DNA of 64,000 bases from Kitasatospora sp. MAP5-34 (GCF_029894335.1 NZ_JARXZC010000010.1:1-64000), one strand, 5' to 3'; shown: positions 51,828 to 60,117, counted from the stretch's first letter. A program made the numbers and translations. The notes: generated from the sequence alone by a model not told the origin.

Positions 51828-52223
51828 GGGGTACCGGTGGTGGGGCAGACCGGCTTGTTGTTCTGGTCGACGACGGTGAGGTTCTGCAGGCTGATCTGGC
51901 CGTGCGCGGCGGCGACCTTGGCCACCACGGCGGCGGGCAGGGTCGGGGTCTCGCCGGAGAGGCCGCGGTCCTCGAGGCGACTGGTCGCCGTCACCCTGGC
52001 CGGACTGCGCCCCAGCGCCGTAATCGTCGACGCTCCTCGCGCGGCGCACCGGGGCGGACACGGGAATCATCCCGGTCACGGACCACGCCGCTTCGGTCGG
52101 CTCGGCGACCGTGTTTCGTCGGCTGCCGTCGTACCAGTGCAGCCCGGGCTCCGGCGACGAGGGACTCACGGCCGCCGCCGATCCGATCGCCAGCGGCCGG
52201 GTGGCGCGAGAGGTGGCGGCAGG
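51828..52223. other. Degenerate sequence behind the integrase fragment
   Basis: 396 bases with no credible intact gene. A minus-strand stretch (51770-51994) reads like a fragment with KVAAAHGQISLQNLTVVDQ, in a different frame from the integrase fragment and of unknown origin. Probably the scar of a deletion that removed the integrase 5' half. Confidence 0.5.
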
Positions 52224-52607
52224 TCAGCGGGCGGTGAGGTCAGCGTCCTCGGTGGTGTCGCTGATGCCGAGCCGGAGGTGTTCGACGTGGTAGACGGCCT
52301 GGTCGAGGAGTTCGGCGACGTGGTGGTCGTACAGCGCGTAGACGATGGAGCGCCCGTGTCGCTCGCCGACGACCAGGCCGAGGTTGCGCAGCAGCCGCAG
52401 CTGGTGGGAGCAGGCGGACTGCTCCATGCCGACGGCGTTGGCCAGGTCGGTGGCCGCCAGCGGGCCCTCGCGCAGCCTGGCAAGGATCAGCAGCCGGGAC
52501 GGGGTGGCCAGCGCCTGCAGGGTCGCGGCGACCTTGGACGCGTTGGACGCGTCCAGCTGTGTGCGCGGGACGGTGCTCTCGGCTGCGGTGACGACTCCAT
52601 GGCCCAT
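52224..52607 (-). CDS. ArsR/SmtB-family metal sensor
   Basis: 127 residues from the ATG at 52607 (AGGA six bases upstream); ATGs at 52616 and 52646 are alternatives, but the latter would overlap the operator. Winged HTH with AVGMEQSACSHQLRLLRNLGLV. The C-terminal helix reads DHHVAELLDQAVYHVEH, i.e. Asp-x-His-x10-His-x2-His, the alpha5 site of CzrA/SmtB-type Zn/Co/Ni sensors; there is no ArsR-type Cys-x-Cys. It is divergent from a P1B-4-like ATPase, so it is likely its metal-released repressor. Confidence 0.9.
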   Translation of the reverse strand: MGHGVVTAAESTVPRTQLDASNASKVAATLQALATPSRLLILARLREGPLAATDLANAVGMEQSACSHQLRLLRNLGLVVGERHGRSIVYALYDHHVAELLDQAVYHVEHLRLGISDTTEDADLTAR

Positions 52608-52626
52608 GGCGTCCATCCTACAAGAG

Positions 52627-52648
52627 ATGAATGAAGAGCTGTTCATAT
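52627..52648. promoter_or_regulatory. SmtB/ArsR-type operator
   Basis: ATGAATGAAGAGCTGTTCATAT has ATGAA/TTCAT arms as in the 12-2-12 operators of SmtB-like repressors and lies between the divergent repressor and ATPase genes. TGTATGGT (52654-52661) follows as a possible -10 for the ATPase. Confidence 0.55.
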
Positions 52649-52670
52649 GTTCCTGTATGGTGTGGGGGTG

Positions 52671-52693
52671 CCCCCGGCCGGAGGCTGGGGGAG
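52671..52693 (+). repeat. Interspersed 23-bp hairpin repeat, copy 2
   Basis: Same 23 bases as 31048-31070 (opposite strand). Here it lies in the 5' leader of the metal ATPase mRNA, 40 bases before its ATG, and may fold into a CCCCCGGCC/GGCTGGGGG hairpin close to the start. Confidence 0.75.
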
Positions 52694-52732
52694 AGTTGCC
52701 CCGCCCTGCCTGCGCGAAGGAACACCACAGCC

Positions 52733-54721
52733 ATGTCCACGACCCTCACCGAGCGCCCGGCCCCCGCCGCGGCCCCGCGCGAGAGCCTCGCTCCCAAGCG
52801 TCGCACGCGCGTGTTCGCGCTGGCCGAGGCCCGCTGGGCCGCCGCCGCCACCGTCGCCTTCCTGATCGCCCTGCCGCTCCAGCTGACCGGCGCCCCGGTC
52901 TGGGCGTGGGTGCCGCTGTACGCGATCGCCTACGTCACCGGCGGCTGGGAGCCCGGCTGGGCGGGCTTGCAGGCGCTGCGCGAGAAGACGCTCGACGTGG
53001 ACCTGCTGATGATCGTCGCGGCGATCGGCGCGGCCTCGATCGGGCAGGTGATGGACGGCGCGCTGCTGATCGTCATCTTCGCCACCTCGGGTGCGCTGGA
53101 GGCGCTGGCCACCGCCCGCACCCAGGACTCGGTGCGCGGCCTGCTCGACCTCGCCCCCACCACCGCCACTCGCCTGCTGGACGGCGGCGGCGAGGAGACG
53201 GTGGCCACCGAGGAGCTGGTGGTCGGCGACACCATCCTGATCCGCCCCGGCGAGCGCGTTGGTGCCGACGGCCGCGTGCTGGACGGCGTCGGCGACGTCG
53301 ACCAGGCCACCATCACCGGCGAGCCGCTGCCCGTCGCCAAGCAGACCGGCGACGAGGTCTTCGCCGGCACCCTCAACGGCACCGGCGCCCTGCGCGTCAG
53401 GGTCGAGCGCGACGCCTCCGACTCGGTGATCGCCCGGATCGTCAAGATGGTCGAGGAGGCATCCGAGACCAAGGCCCCCACGCAGCTGTTCATCGAGAAG
53501 GTCGAGCAGCGGTACTCGCTCGGCATGGTTTTCGCCACTCTCGCCGTCTTCCTGATCCCGCTGGCGTTCGGCGCCGCCGTGACCGGCTCGCTGCTGCGGG
53601 CGATGACCTTCATGATCGTCGCCTCCCCGTGCGCCGTCGTGCTGGCCACCATGCCGCCGCTGCTCTCCGCGATCGCCAACGCCGGACGCCACGGCGTGCT
53701 GGTGAAGTCCGCCGTCGTCATGGAGCGGCTGGGTCAGGTCGACGCCGTCGCGCTCGACAAGACCGGCACCCTGACCGAAGGCACCCCCCGTGTCACCGAC
53801 ATCCGCCCCCTGGCCGGCTCCGGCCTGTCCGAGGAGGAGTTGCTGACGCTGGCGGCCTCCACCGAACACCCCAGCGAGCACCCGCTGGCCCGCGCGGTGG
53901 TCGACGCCGCCCGCCAGCTCGGCCTCGACCTGCCCGTCGCCGAGGACTTCACCTCCGCCCCCGGCGTCGGCGTGACCGCCACCGTCGCAGGTGACGCCAT
54001 CGCCGTCGGCGCCCCCGCCCGCCTGATCAACGGCCGCGAGGACGCCCTGTCCGTCAAGGCAGCGGCCGTCGCCGAGGAACTGGAGAACGGCGGCCGGACC
54101 GCCGTGCTGGTCGAGCGCGACGGCACCCCGGTCGGCGTTCTGGGCATCGCCGACCGCCTGCGTCCGGACGCCGCCGCCACCGTCGCCGCGCTCGTGACCT
54201 TGACCGGCAGCACCCCGATGCTGGTGACCGGCGACAACCCGCGCGCCGCCGCCCGTCTCGCCGCCGAGGTCGGCATCACCGACGTCCGCGCCGGACTGCT
54301 GCCCCAGGACAAGGTGGCGGCCGTCCAGGAGCAGGAGAAGGCCGGCCGCAAGGTCCTGGTGATCGGCGACGGTGTCAACGACGCCCCCGCGCTCGCCGCC
54401 GCCCACACCGGCATCGCGATGGGCCGGGCCGGCTCCGACCTCGCGCTGGAGACCGCCGACGCGGTCATCGTCCGCGACGAGCTCGCCACCGTCCCTACGG
54501 TGGTGGCGCTCTCCCGCCGGGCCCGCCAGTTCGTGGTGCAGAACCTGGTGATCGCCTCGGTGTTCATCTCCGGCCTGGTCATCTGGGACCTGGCCGGCCA
54601 CCTGCCGCTGCCGCTCGGCGTCCTCGGGCACGAGGGCTCGACCGTCATCGTCGGCCTCAACGGCCTGCGGCTGCTGCGCGAGAGCGCGTGGAAGCGGGCC
54701 GGCGCAGAAGGCGCGAAGTGA
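52733..54721 (+). CDS. P1B-type metal-transporting ATPase (P1B-4-like, Co/Ni/Fe/Zn)
   Basis: 662 residues from the ATG at 52733 (AAGG upstream). No N-terminal metal-binding domain. Motifs: TGEPLPVAK (TGE), IVASPCAVVLATMPPLLSA with Ser-Pro-Cys instead of CPC in helix 6, DKTGTLTEG (phosphorylated Asp), EHPLARA (HP motif) and GDGVNDAPALAAA. Near the end is HEGSTVIVGLNGLRLL, the P1B-4-type HEGxT motif. SPC plus HEGGT-like sequence indicates the CoaT/CtpD class, exporting Co, Ni or Fe. Together with the divergent ArsR-type gene it forms a metal-resistance unit. Confidence 0.92.
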   Translation: MSTTLTERPAPAAAPRESLAPKRRTRVFALAEARWAAAATVAFLIALPLQLTGAPVWAWVPLYAIAYVTGGWEPGWAGLQALREKTLDVDLLMIVAAIGAASIGQVMDGALLIVIFATSGALEALATARTQDSVRGLLDLAPTTATRLLDGGGEETVATEELVVGDTILIRPGERVGADGRVLDGVGDVDQATITGEPLPVAKQTGDEVFAGTLNGTGALRVRVERDASDSVIARIVKMVEEASETKAPTQLFIEKVEQRYSLGMVFATLAVFLIPLAFGAAVTGSLLRAMTFMIVASPCAVVLATMPPLLSAIANAGRHGVLVKSAVVMERLGQVDAVALDKTGTLTEGTPRVTDIRPLAGSGLSEEELLTLAASTEHPSEHPLARAVVDAARQLGLDLPVAEDFTSAPGVGVTATVAGDAIAVGAPARLINGREDALSVKAAAVAEELENGGRTAVLVERDGTPVGVLGIADRLRPDAAATVAALVTLTGSTPMLVTGDNPRAAARLAAEVGITDVRAGLLPQDKVAAVQEQEKAGRKVLVIGDGVNDAPALAAAHTGIAMGRAGSDLALETADAVIVRDELATVPTVVALSRRARQFVVQNLVIASVFISGLVIWDLAGHLPLPLGVLGHEGSTVIVGLNGLRLLRESAWKRAGAEGAK

Positions 54722-55128
54722 GCAAGCAGAGCCGACGGGCTGCCTCCACCACCAAGGTGGGGGCGGCCCCCTGCACGGTCACGGTCTGCCGCGGCTGCTG
54801 CTGCGGCACCCCCAAGGTCCCCGGCCTCGACCACGCCGCCCAACTCACCGACCTGCGGCAGTCCCTGGCCGCCGTGGCCACCGTGCGACCGGTCGGCTGC
54901 CTGGACGTCTGCGAGCAGGCCAACGTCATCGTCGTCCAGCCCTCGGCCGAGGGACGCAAGGCCGGCGGCCGACCGGTCTGGCTCGGCCTGGTCAATGACC
55001 CCGACGCGGCAGCTGACATCACCGCCTGGGTCAAGGCCGGGGGCCCCGGCCTCGCCGACCCGCCCGACATCCTCGACCTCTACACGTTCTCCCCGTCCCG
55101 GCGCATCCGCCAGGAACTCGAACACTGA
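54718..55128 (+). CDS. (2Fe-2S) ferredoxin-domain protein
   Basis: 136 residues from the GTG at 54718, which overlaps the ATPase stop (GTGA), so it is coupled to it. Cys cluster CTVTVCRGCCCGTPKVPG and VGCLDVCEQANVIVVQP resemble thioredoxin-like [2Fe-2S] proteins. Proteins of this kind accompany metal and cobalamin operons in actinobacteria; here it may be a metal or redox accessory of the ATPase. Exact role unknown. Confidence 0.8.
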   Translation: MSKQSRRAASTTKVGAAPCTVTVCRGCCCGTPKVPGLDHAAQLTDLRQSLAAVATVRPVGCLDVCEQANVIVVQPSAEGRKAGGRPVWLGLVNDPDAAADITAWVKAGGPGLADPPDILDLYTFSPSRRIRQELEH

Positions 55129-55338
55129 CCGGCCGCCACCGCCCAGGCGGGCCGCTCCGCCCGGCGCTCAGCCGCCGGGCGGGGAGGAAGGGAGGGCGGT
55201 CCGCATGAGGGTGCTGCCTCGCCCGCTCACCGGCCCTCCTTCAATGAAGCGGGCTCACTCGCTCGGGGGATTGACGTCGCCACGGCTGGGCGGGGCTGTC
55301 CGGGAAATCGCTGCTGAGACACGCCGTACCCGGAAACG

Positions 55339-56505
55339 TCACACGCCGGCTGACCCTGAGGTGAGAGCACGCAGCCCCGCGCGCACCTCCGCGACGAACT
55401 CGGCGGGAGCCTCGTAGGCAGCGAAGTGACCACCCCGTGCAGGCGTGCCGTAGTAGTGCAGATCGGTATAGCGGGTCCGCGCCCAGCGCTCGGACAGCGC
55501 GACGTTGTCGGCGGGAAAGCGAGAGTACGCGGACGGCGCGGGCACCTCGTCGAAGCTGCCCACGCTCGACGCGAGCGAGTGCCAGTACAGGCGGGCCGAG
55601 GAGGCCGCCGCGGCACACGTCCAGTAGACCATCACATTGTCGAGCAGCTCGTCCTTCGTGAAGGAGTTCTCCGGGTCATCGCCGCAGTCCGACCAGGTCT
55701 TGAACTTCTCGACGATCCATGCGAGTTGGCCGGTCGGCGAATCGGTCAGGCCGTATCCGAGCGTCTGTGGCTTGGTTCCCTGCTCGATCGCGTACCCGCC
55801 CTCGGCCTGGCTGGAATGCTCGAGTCTCGCGAGGTATCGCTGCTCCTGCTCGGTCGGCCCGCCGAGCTCCATGAGCTTCGCCGGGTCGGCGAGCGCCCAG
55901 TTCAGGTGGATCCCGATCAGCTTCGCGGGATCGGCCAGCCGCCCGATCGCCGAACTGACAAGCGCTCCCCAGTCGCCGCCCTGTGCTGCCCAGCGCTCGT
56001 AGCCGAGCCGGTCCATCAGCTCGATCCACGCCTGCGCGATCTTCTCGACGTTCCAGCCGGTCATGGCCGGCTTGCCGCTCCACCCGTGGCCCGGGAGCGA
56101 GGGGATCACGAGCTCGAGCGCGTCGGACGCCTTCCCGCCGTGACCGACCGGATCCACGAGCGGGTCGATCACCTTGACGAACTCCAGCACCGACCCCGGC
56201 CAGCCGTGCGTCATGATGCACGGTGTCGCCTCCTCAACCGGTGAGCGGACACGCAGGAAGTGGATGTCGACCCCGTCGATCGTCGTCGTGAACTGCTCGT
56301 AGCGGTTCAGCTGATCGGCGACGCGCTGCATCCGGTAGGACCGCGCCCAGTACCCGGCAAGCTCCTGTACGTACGCCAGTGGGATCCCCATGGACCAGTC
56401 GTCGACGGGCTCGCTCTCCGGCCATCGCGTCCGCGCCAGCCGCTCGCGGAGGTCGTCGATCACCGCGTCGCTGATCTCGACGCGGAACGGACGGATCTCG
56501 GTCAT
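55339..56505 (-). CDS. Epoxide hydrolase (EHN-type alpha/beta hydrolase)
   Basis: 388 residues from the ATG at 56505. The EHN N-terminal domain (IRPFRVEISDAVIDDLRERL) with RWPESEP, then the alpha/beta hydrolase core: oxyanion region THGWPGSVLEF, nucleophile in AAQGGDWGALV (Asp), and a catalytic His near the end in ARGGHFAAYEAP. It opens epoxides to diols by a covalent ester intermediate. Substrate unknown; the enzyme lies in the island with other small detoxification-type genes. Confidence 0.9.
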   Translation of the reverse strand: MTEIRPFRVEISDAVIDDLRERLARTRWPESEPVDDWSMGIPLAYVQELAGYWARSYRMQRVADQLNRYEQFTTTIDGVDIHFLRVRSPVEEATPCIMTHGWPGSVLEFVKVIDPLVDPVGHGGKASDALELVIPSLPGHGWSGKPAMTGWNVEKIAQAWIELMDRLGYERWAAQGGDWGALVSSAIGRLADPAKLIGIHLNWALADPAKLMELGGPTEQEQRYLARLEHSSQAEGGYAIEQGTKPQTLGYGLTDSPTGQLAWIVEKFKTWSDCGDDPENSFTKDELLDNVMVYWTCAAAASSARLYWHSLASSVGSFDEVPAPSAYSRFPADNVALSERWARTRYTDLHYYGTPARGGHFAAYEAPAEFVAEVRAGLRALTSGSAGV

Positions 56506-56589
56506 GTCGCTGCCTGCCGTTCGCTGTTGTGATGGGACGTCAAGCACGTCGTCTTTCGGATAGTTCGCTGGGTTCGCTTACTTCGGCGG

Positions 56590-56916
56590 TCAGACCTCTG
56601 CCGTGCGTGCTGCGATGCCCTGGCCCTGGTAGATCTCGTCGTAGTAGTGGATCACCAGGGGCCGGGTGAGCATGGCCTCGAAGGTGGCGGTGAAGCCGCG
56701 TGCGGTGCGCCAGGCGAGGTAGTCGGTGTAGTTGTGTGCCTCGGTCCACTGGGTCAGGCCGGTGACGTGGTCGGCGTCGTTCAGGTCGCGCAGGATGCGG
56801 ATCTCTTCGCAGCCTTCGTGCTCGAGGCTTTCTCCGAGGATGTCCAGCAGTAGCTGCGCGACGTCGTTGCCGTGGCCGGGCTGCGCGAAGAGCTCAGTGG
56901 TGACCAGTGCGCTCAT
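56590..56916 (-). CDS. Antibiotic biosynthesis monooxygenase (ABM)-like protein
   Basis: 108 residues. Ferredoxin-like ABM fold: ALVTTELFAQPGHGNDVAQLLLDILGESLEHEGCEEIRILRDL (shortened) and FTATFEAMLTRPLVIHYYDEIY. Many members are cofactor-free quinol or polyketide oxygenases, others act in haem or detoxification roles. It lies between the epoxide hydrolase and the SnoaL-like gene on the same strand, probably one operon. Confidence 0.82.
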   Translation of the reverse strand: MSALVTTELFAQPGHGNDVAQLLLDILGESLEHEGCEEIRILRDLNDADHVTGLTQWTEAHNYTDYLAWRTARGFTATFEAMLTRPLVIHYYDEIYQGQGIAARTAEV

Positions 56917-57039
56917 GGCATTTGCCTTTCTCGGAAGGTGTGGCCGCCGACCGGTCACCCGGGGCGGGGGTCGCCAGGGCCGGGTCGGCGAGATCGGCGA
57001 GGTCGGTGCCGGAGCGGGACGCCCTTCGGACCCGGACGC

Positions 57040-57408
57040 TCAGTACGGGGAGGGCTGGTTGAAGATGACGGTGAGGCTGGTGATCCTGCCGTCGCGGACG
57101 GCGAAGTAGCTGGTCATGACCAGTTCCTCGGGCAGGTTGGTCTTGTCGTAGTCGCCGTCGTACTTGGCGCGCACGATGATGTCGCCGTGGTGGTCGATGA
57201 CCTGGCGGACCTCCATGGTGACGTGGTCGCCGACGAACTCCTTGTCCATGAACCTGCGGATCGCGTCGGCGCCCCGGATTTCGCGCCGGTTGTCGTTGAC
57301 GTAGGCGTCGGGCGCGAAGGTCGCCACGATCCGTTCGGTGTCGAACGCGTTGACTGCGGCGATGTGCTCGGCCACGACGGCGGGGAGGTCGGTTGTCACG
57401 CTGGACAT
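57040..57408 (-). CDS. SnoaL/NTF2-like protein
   Basis: 122 residues from the ATG at 57408. The cone-shaped NTF2/SnoaL fold is indicated by AEHIAAVNAFDTERIVATFAPDAYVNDNRREIRGADAIRRFM (shortened), with an ELVMTSYFAVRDGRITSLTVIFNQP C-terminal half (shortened). Families include small-molecule isomerases, cyclases and hydrolases. Function here unknown; it is divergent from the MerR regulator and shares its control region, so it is the first gene of the probable regulated operon. Confidence 0.83.
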   Translation of the reverse strand: MSSVTTDLPAVVAEHIAAVNAFDTERIVATFAPDAYVNDNRREIRGADAIRRFMDKEFVGDHVTMEVRQVIDHHGDIIVRAKYDGDYDKTNLPEELVMTSYFAVRDGRITSLTVIFNQPSPY

Positions 57409-57515
57409 GGCGGGGATCCTCTCTATCGGCCGGAAGGCTGTCGTGCTCAGCGGCTGACCAGCCTGAACCGGTCTGAACCGGTCTGCCACGGCCCATGTTC
57501 ACCGCTCCCGCAACG

Positions 57516-57571
57516 TGAGGGTCAAGGCCGGGACACCGCGTTGACCCTCACACAACTGGAGGGTTGAGAAT
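57516..57571. promoter_or_regulatory. MerR-type promoter/operator with 19-bp spacer
   Basis: On the plus strand TTGACC (-35, 57541-57546) and GAGAAT (-10, 57566-57571) are 19 bases apart, the long spacer typical of MerR-controlled promoters, and between them sits the dyad ACCCTC-N9-GAGGGT (57544-57564). A second, inverted copy TGAGGGTCAA (57516-57525) gives the leftward operon a matching -35. The -10 ends six bases before the MerR ATG. Confidence 0.72.
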
Positions 57572-57577
57572 GAGCAG

Positions 57578-58402
57578 ATGAGCAACGCGCTGACGATCGG
57601 CGACTTCTCCAAGGCGACGCACCTGAGCATCCGAACGCTCCGGCACTACCACCAAATCGGACTGCTGGAGCCGACCGACGTCGACCCGGACACCGGTTAC
57701 CGCCGTTACGCGACCGAGCAGATCCCGGCAGCTCAGGTGATCCGCCGGTTCCGGGCCCTGGACATGCCGCTGGACGACATCCAGGCCGTACTGTCCGCGC
57801 CTGACCTGCGGACCCGTGACCACCTCATCGCGGCCCACCTCGCCCGGATGGAGGCCGGCCTGGCCCGGACCCAGCAGGCCGTGGCGTCACTGCGCGACCT
57901 GCTCGAGCACGGGACCGCACCGGCGGCGATCGGGCACCGCAGCGTGCAGGCTACGCCCGCCGCAGTGATCAGCGAGGACGTCGGCGTCGCCGACGTCCTG
58001 CTGTGGTACCAGGGTGCGCTGGGAGAACTGCGTGCCACGCTGGCCGCCCAGCACATCCGAGCCGACGGCCCGCCGGGCGGAATGTTCGCCGACGAGCTGT
58101 TCGCCGACGAGTACGGCCGGGCGACCGTCTTCATTCCTTGCCATGGGCGGATCCGACCCATGGGCCGCGTCACACCGACGACCGTGCCCGCCGCAGAGCT
58201 GGCCACCATCGTCCATGAGGGTCCGCACGACGAAATCGACCGCGCGTACGGGACCCTGGCCGCCCACGTCGCCGAGCACGAACTGGCTGTCGACGGGCCA
58301 CTGCGCGAGTACTACCTGGTCGGCCCTGGCGACACCGCCGAGGAGGGAGCCTGGCGGACCGAGATCGGCTGGCCCATCTTCGCCACCGGGACCACCGGCT
58401 AG
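57578..58402 (+). CDS. MerR-family regulator with GyrI-like effector domain
   Basis: 274 residues. MerR HTH (ALTIGDFSKATHLSIRTLRHYHQIGLLEP; then GYRRYATEQIPAAQ) and a coiled coil (TRDHLIAAHLARMEAGLARTQ) lead to a C-terminal GyrI/BmrR-like ligand-binding domain (AELATIVHEGPHDEIDRAYGTL and the acidic-aromatic end LREYYLVGPGDT). BmrR-type proteins sense hydrophobic cations or drugs. It is divergent from the SnoaL/ABM/epoxide hydrolase genes with a shared 19-bp-spacer promoter, so it probably activates this set. Probably leaderless. Confidence 0.9.
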   Translation: MSNALTIGDFSKATHLSIRTLRHYHQIGLLEPTDVDPDTGYRRYATEQIPAAQVIRRFRALDMPLDDIQAVLSAPDLRTRDHLIAAHLARMEAGLARTQQAVASLRDLLEHGTAPAAIGHRSVQATPAAVISEDVGVADVLLWYQGALGELRATLAAQHIRADGPPGGMFADELFADEYGRATVFIPCHGRIRPMGRVTPTTVPAAELATIVHEGPHDEIDRAYGTLAAHVAEHELAVDGPLREYYLVGPGDTAEEGAWRTEIGWPIFATGTTG

Positions 58403-58581
58403 GGCCCCGGAGCTGCTATGCCGGCTGTCGGCCGAGCAGGCGACCCTTGGCCGTCGCTCGGGTCACCCGTACCGGGGCCGGGTGGACCTCCCGATCCACT
58501 GAGAGTGGTTTTCGCGGCTCGGATGCCCTGCGTGTCGCATCGTTGCAGGTCAGAAGCTTGCATGGGGAAAACGTGTCAAGT

Positions 58582-58616
58582 GGGGGTCGTCGGTTCGAAC
58601 CCGACAGGGGGCTCAG
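58582..58616 (+). repeat. attR: 35-bp direct repeat, partial tRNA-Thr copy
   Basis: Identical to 51179-51213. There is no acceptor 5' half or D arm here, so it is not a second tRNA gene but the restored target copy at the far end of the island. Confidence 0.93.
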
Positions 58617-59063
58617 GCGGAGACGTCACCCTCAGCCCGTCCACCGCCGACTCGGCAGCGGGCCGCACGAGGGCTCATGGCCAAGCCCGGGCCGCGCCGC
58701 CCATGTGAGCCCCCGCTCCCGAACAGCAATGCTCAGCGCCGCTCGACGCTGCAGTCTGGCCCATGGCCGCCGCTGCGGCCGGCGCCGCCATGGTCGCAGC
58801 GGCAGGTGGCACTTACGCCGTACGCGCGCTCCGCCGACGTAGGCCGGCCGAACCGCTAGCCGAGCCGGCGATCGAACCGGCAGCCGAGCCGACGACCGAG
58901 CGGGTTGACGGGTGCGGGTCCGAGCCGCAGCGTTCCAGCCCGCCCGCCGCGATCGTCCCGACCCGGAAACCTCGCGGCCTCGATCTTCCCCTCGCAGCGG
59001 CAACTCGTCGGTCGGGGCTGGTGAGCGGTCGGGGCCGGTGAGCAGCCGGCCCCGGCGGCTGGT
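58617..59063. other. Region between attR and the DUF6197-like gene
   Basis: 447 bases. The only open stretch of note is the Ala/Arg-rich frame at 58763-59041, listed separately at low confidence. No promoter or terminator was recognised. Confidence 0.4.
58763..59041 (+). CDS. Doubtful small Ala/Arg/Pro-rich protein
   Basis: 92 residues. An N-terminal hydrophobic stretch (AAAAAGAAMVAAAGGTYAVRA) followed by ALRRRRP and Pro/Glu/Ala repeats (AEPLAEPAIEPAAEPTTE) could be a signal-anchor with a charged tail. There is no clear Shine-Dalgarno and its composition is that of random high-GC frames, so this may be spurious. It is convergent with the DUF6197-like gene. Confidence 0.25.
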   Translation: MAAAAAGAAMVAAAGGTYAVRALRRRRPAEPLAEPAIEPAAEPTTERVDGCGSEPQRSSPPAAIVPTRKPRGLDLPLAAATRRSGLVSGRGR

Positions 59064-59630
59064 TCAGATGCCGAGGCGCAGGGCCCGGGCTGCGGCGTGG
59101 TCGAGCAGCCGGTGGATGTCGGCCTGGCGGGTGGCCGGGGCGTCGTTGTACTCGTCGGGCGAGCTGACCGGGCGTCCGGTGGCGTGCAGGACCTCCATCA
59201 CCTGCGTCCGGGCCCGGCGCGCGCCGTCCGGAGTGCCGTAGCCGTGGGCGAGGACGGCGGCCTGGGCGCCGAGCAGGCAGACTCGGCCGGCGCTGTCCCA
59301 CATCGCGCCCTGCACCCAGCCGTGGCAGGCGATGTACCGCGAGGCCAACCGCAGGTGTGTGGCGACACTGACCTGTGCGGGCCGTGCCGCCCGCCGGACC
59401 AGACGGTCGAGGAGCGTCGGCCGGGGCAGCGGGTAACCGGCGTTCCACGGTTGGGCGGTGCTGCCGAGCGGGCAGATGTACGGAGCGGTCGGGTGGGCGG
59501 GTGCCAGGGTCGGGGCGAGGGGCGGGAGCTGGGGCGGGAGAGTGGCGAGGTACGCCTCGATCTCGGTGGCCAGGCCGGACCCGTCGGGGATCAGTAACAG
59601 CCGGTCGGTGGGTGGGGTGCTGATCGGCAT
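59064..59630 (-). CDS. DUF6197-like protein
   Basis: 188 residues; AGGAG precedes the ATG. After a Pro-rich N-terminal part the C-terminal domain reads IACHGWVQGAMWDSAGRVCLLGAQAAV (shortened) and YNDAPATRQADIHRLLDHAAARA, resembling a family common in Streptomyces (DUF6197) of unknown function. Conserved Trp, Asp and Cys residues are visible but no catalytic set is known. Confidence 0.72.
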   Translation of the reverse strand: MPISTPPTDRLLLIPDGSGLATEIEAYLATLPPQLPPLAPTLAPAHPTAPYICPLGSTAQPWNAGYPLPRPTLLDRLVRRAARPAQVSVATHLRLASRYIACHGWVQGAMWDSAGRVCLLGAQAAVLAHGYGTPDGARRARTQVMEVLHATGRPVSSPDEYNDAPATRQADIHRLLDHAAARALRLGI

Positions 59631-59855
59631 GTGGACTCCTTGACCGGGGTCTGTTATGCGGGTGTTTGTCCCAGTTTGTTACTCCCTCGTTGATAACTCG
59701 AACGCTGCCAGGTGCCGGGTAACCGGCCACCGGGGATGCGCGTGTCGGGTGGCGGTCGCGGCCCGTCACGGGCGGACGGGAACCGTGCGGCGCGGGTGGG
59801 CGGTGGGCCGTCCGGGGTCGTACGGTGGACCGGGGGCCGACTGCAGGAGGCCGCG

Positions 59856-60089
59856 ATGCCTGGTTCTGTCACGATCAGCCACACCGACGCGTTGGTGATG
59901 CTCAGCCATGCCGACGCGGAGCGGTTGACGACGATGATGCGGGAGATCTCGCACCTGCTGGACACGCGGGGCCCCGACCGGTTGACTGACGCGCAGGTCA
60001 GCGCGCTGTGCGAGGGCAAGGTGCAGCACCGGGACGAGCTCACGCAGTGGGCGAGCGAACTCTCCGAGTACCTCAAGGCGCACCTCTGA
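59856..60089 (+). CDS. Small conserved-looking protein, unknown
   Basis: 77 residues from the ATG at 59856, which has a strong Shine-Dalgarno (AGGAGG), so a start much earlier (59712) is unlikely. Mostly helical (ALVMLSHADAERLTTMMREI; TDAQVSALCEGKVQHRDELTQW, shortened), with a single Cys. No domain recognised. A 24-bp perfect palindrome follows 29 bases after the stop. Confidence 0.6.
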   Translation: MPGSVTISHTDALVMLSHADAERLTTMMREISHLLDTRGPDRLTDAQVSALCEGKVQHRDELTQWASELSEYLKAHL

Positions 60090-60117
60090 GCCCTGCTGCT
60101 CCGATTAGCCTCACCGC

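Larger units (their letters stand above)
51179..58616. mobile_element. Integrated genomic island at tRNA-Thr (about 7.4 kb)
   Basis: Bounded by two perfect 35-bp direct repeats that begin in the anticodon-arm/variable region of tRNA-Thr. An integrase remnant lies directly inside the tRNA side, the usual layout of site-specific integrative elements. Cargo: ArsR-type sensor, P1B-type metal ATPase, [2Fe-2S] protein, epoxide hydrolase, antibiotic monooxygenase-like protein, SnoaL-like protein and a MerR regulator. No replication or transfer genes are visible, so it is probably an immobile remnant or was mobilised in trans. Confidence 0.85.

Noticed and set aside
58574..58616. Possible second tRNA-Thr
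   Set aside because: Only the 3' half from the anticodon loop on is present; there is no acceptor 5' strand or D arm, so it is the attR copy.
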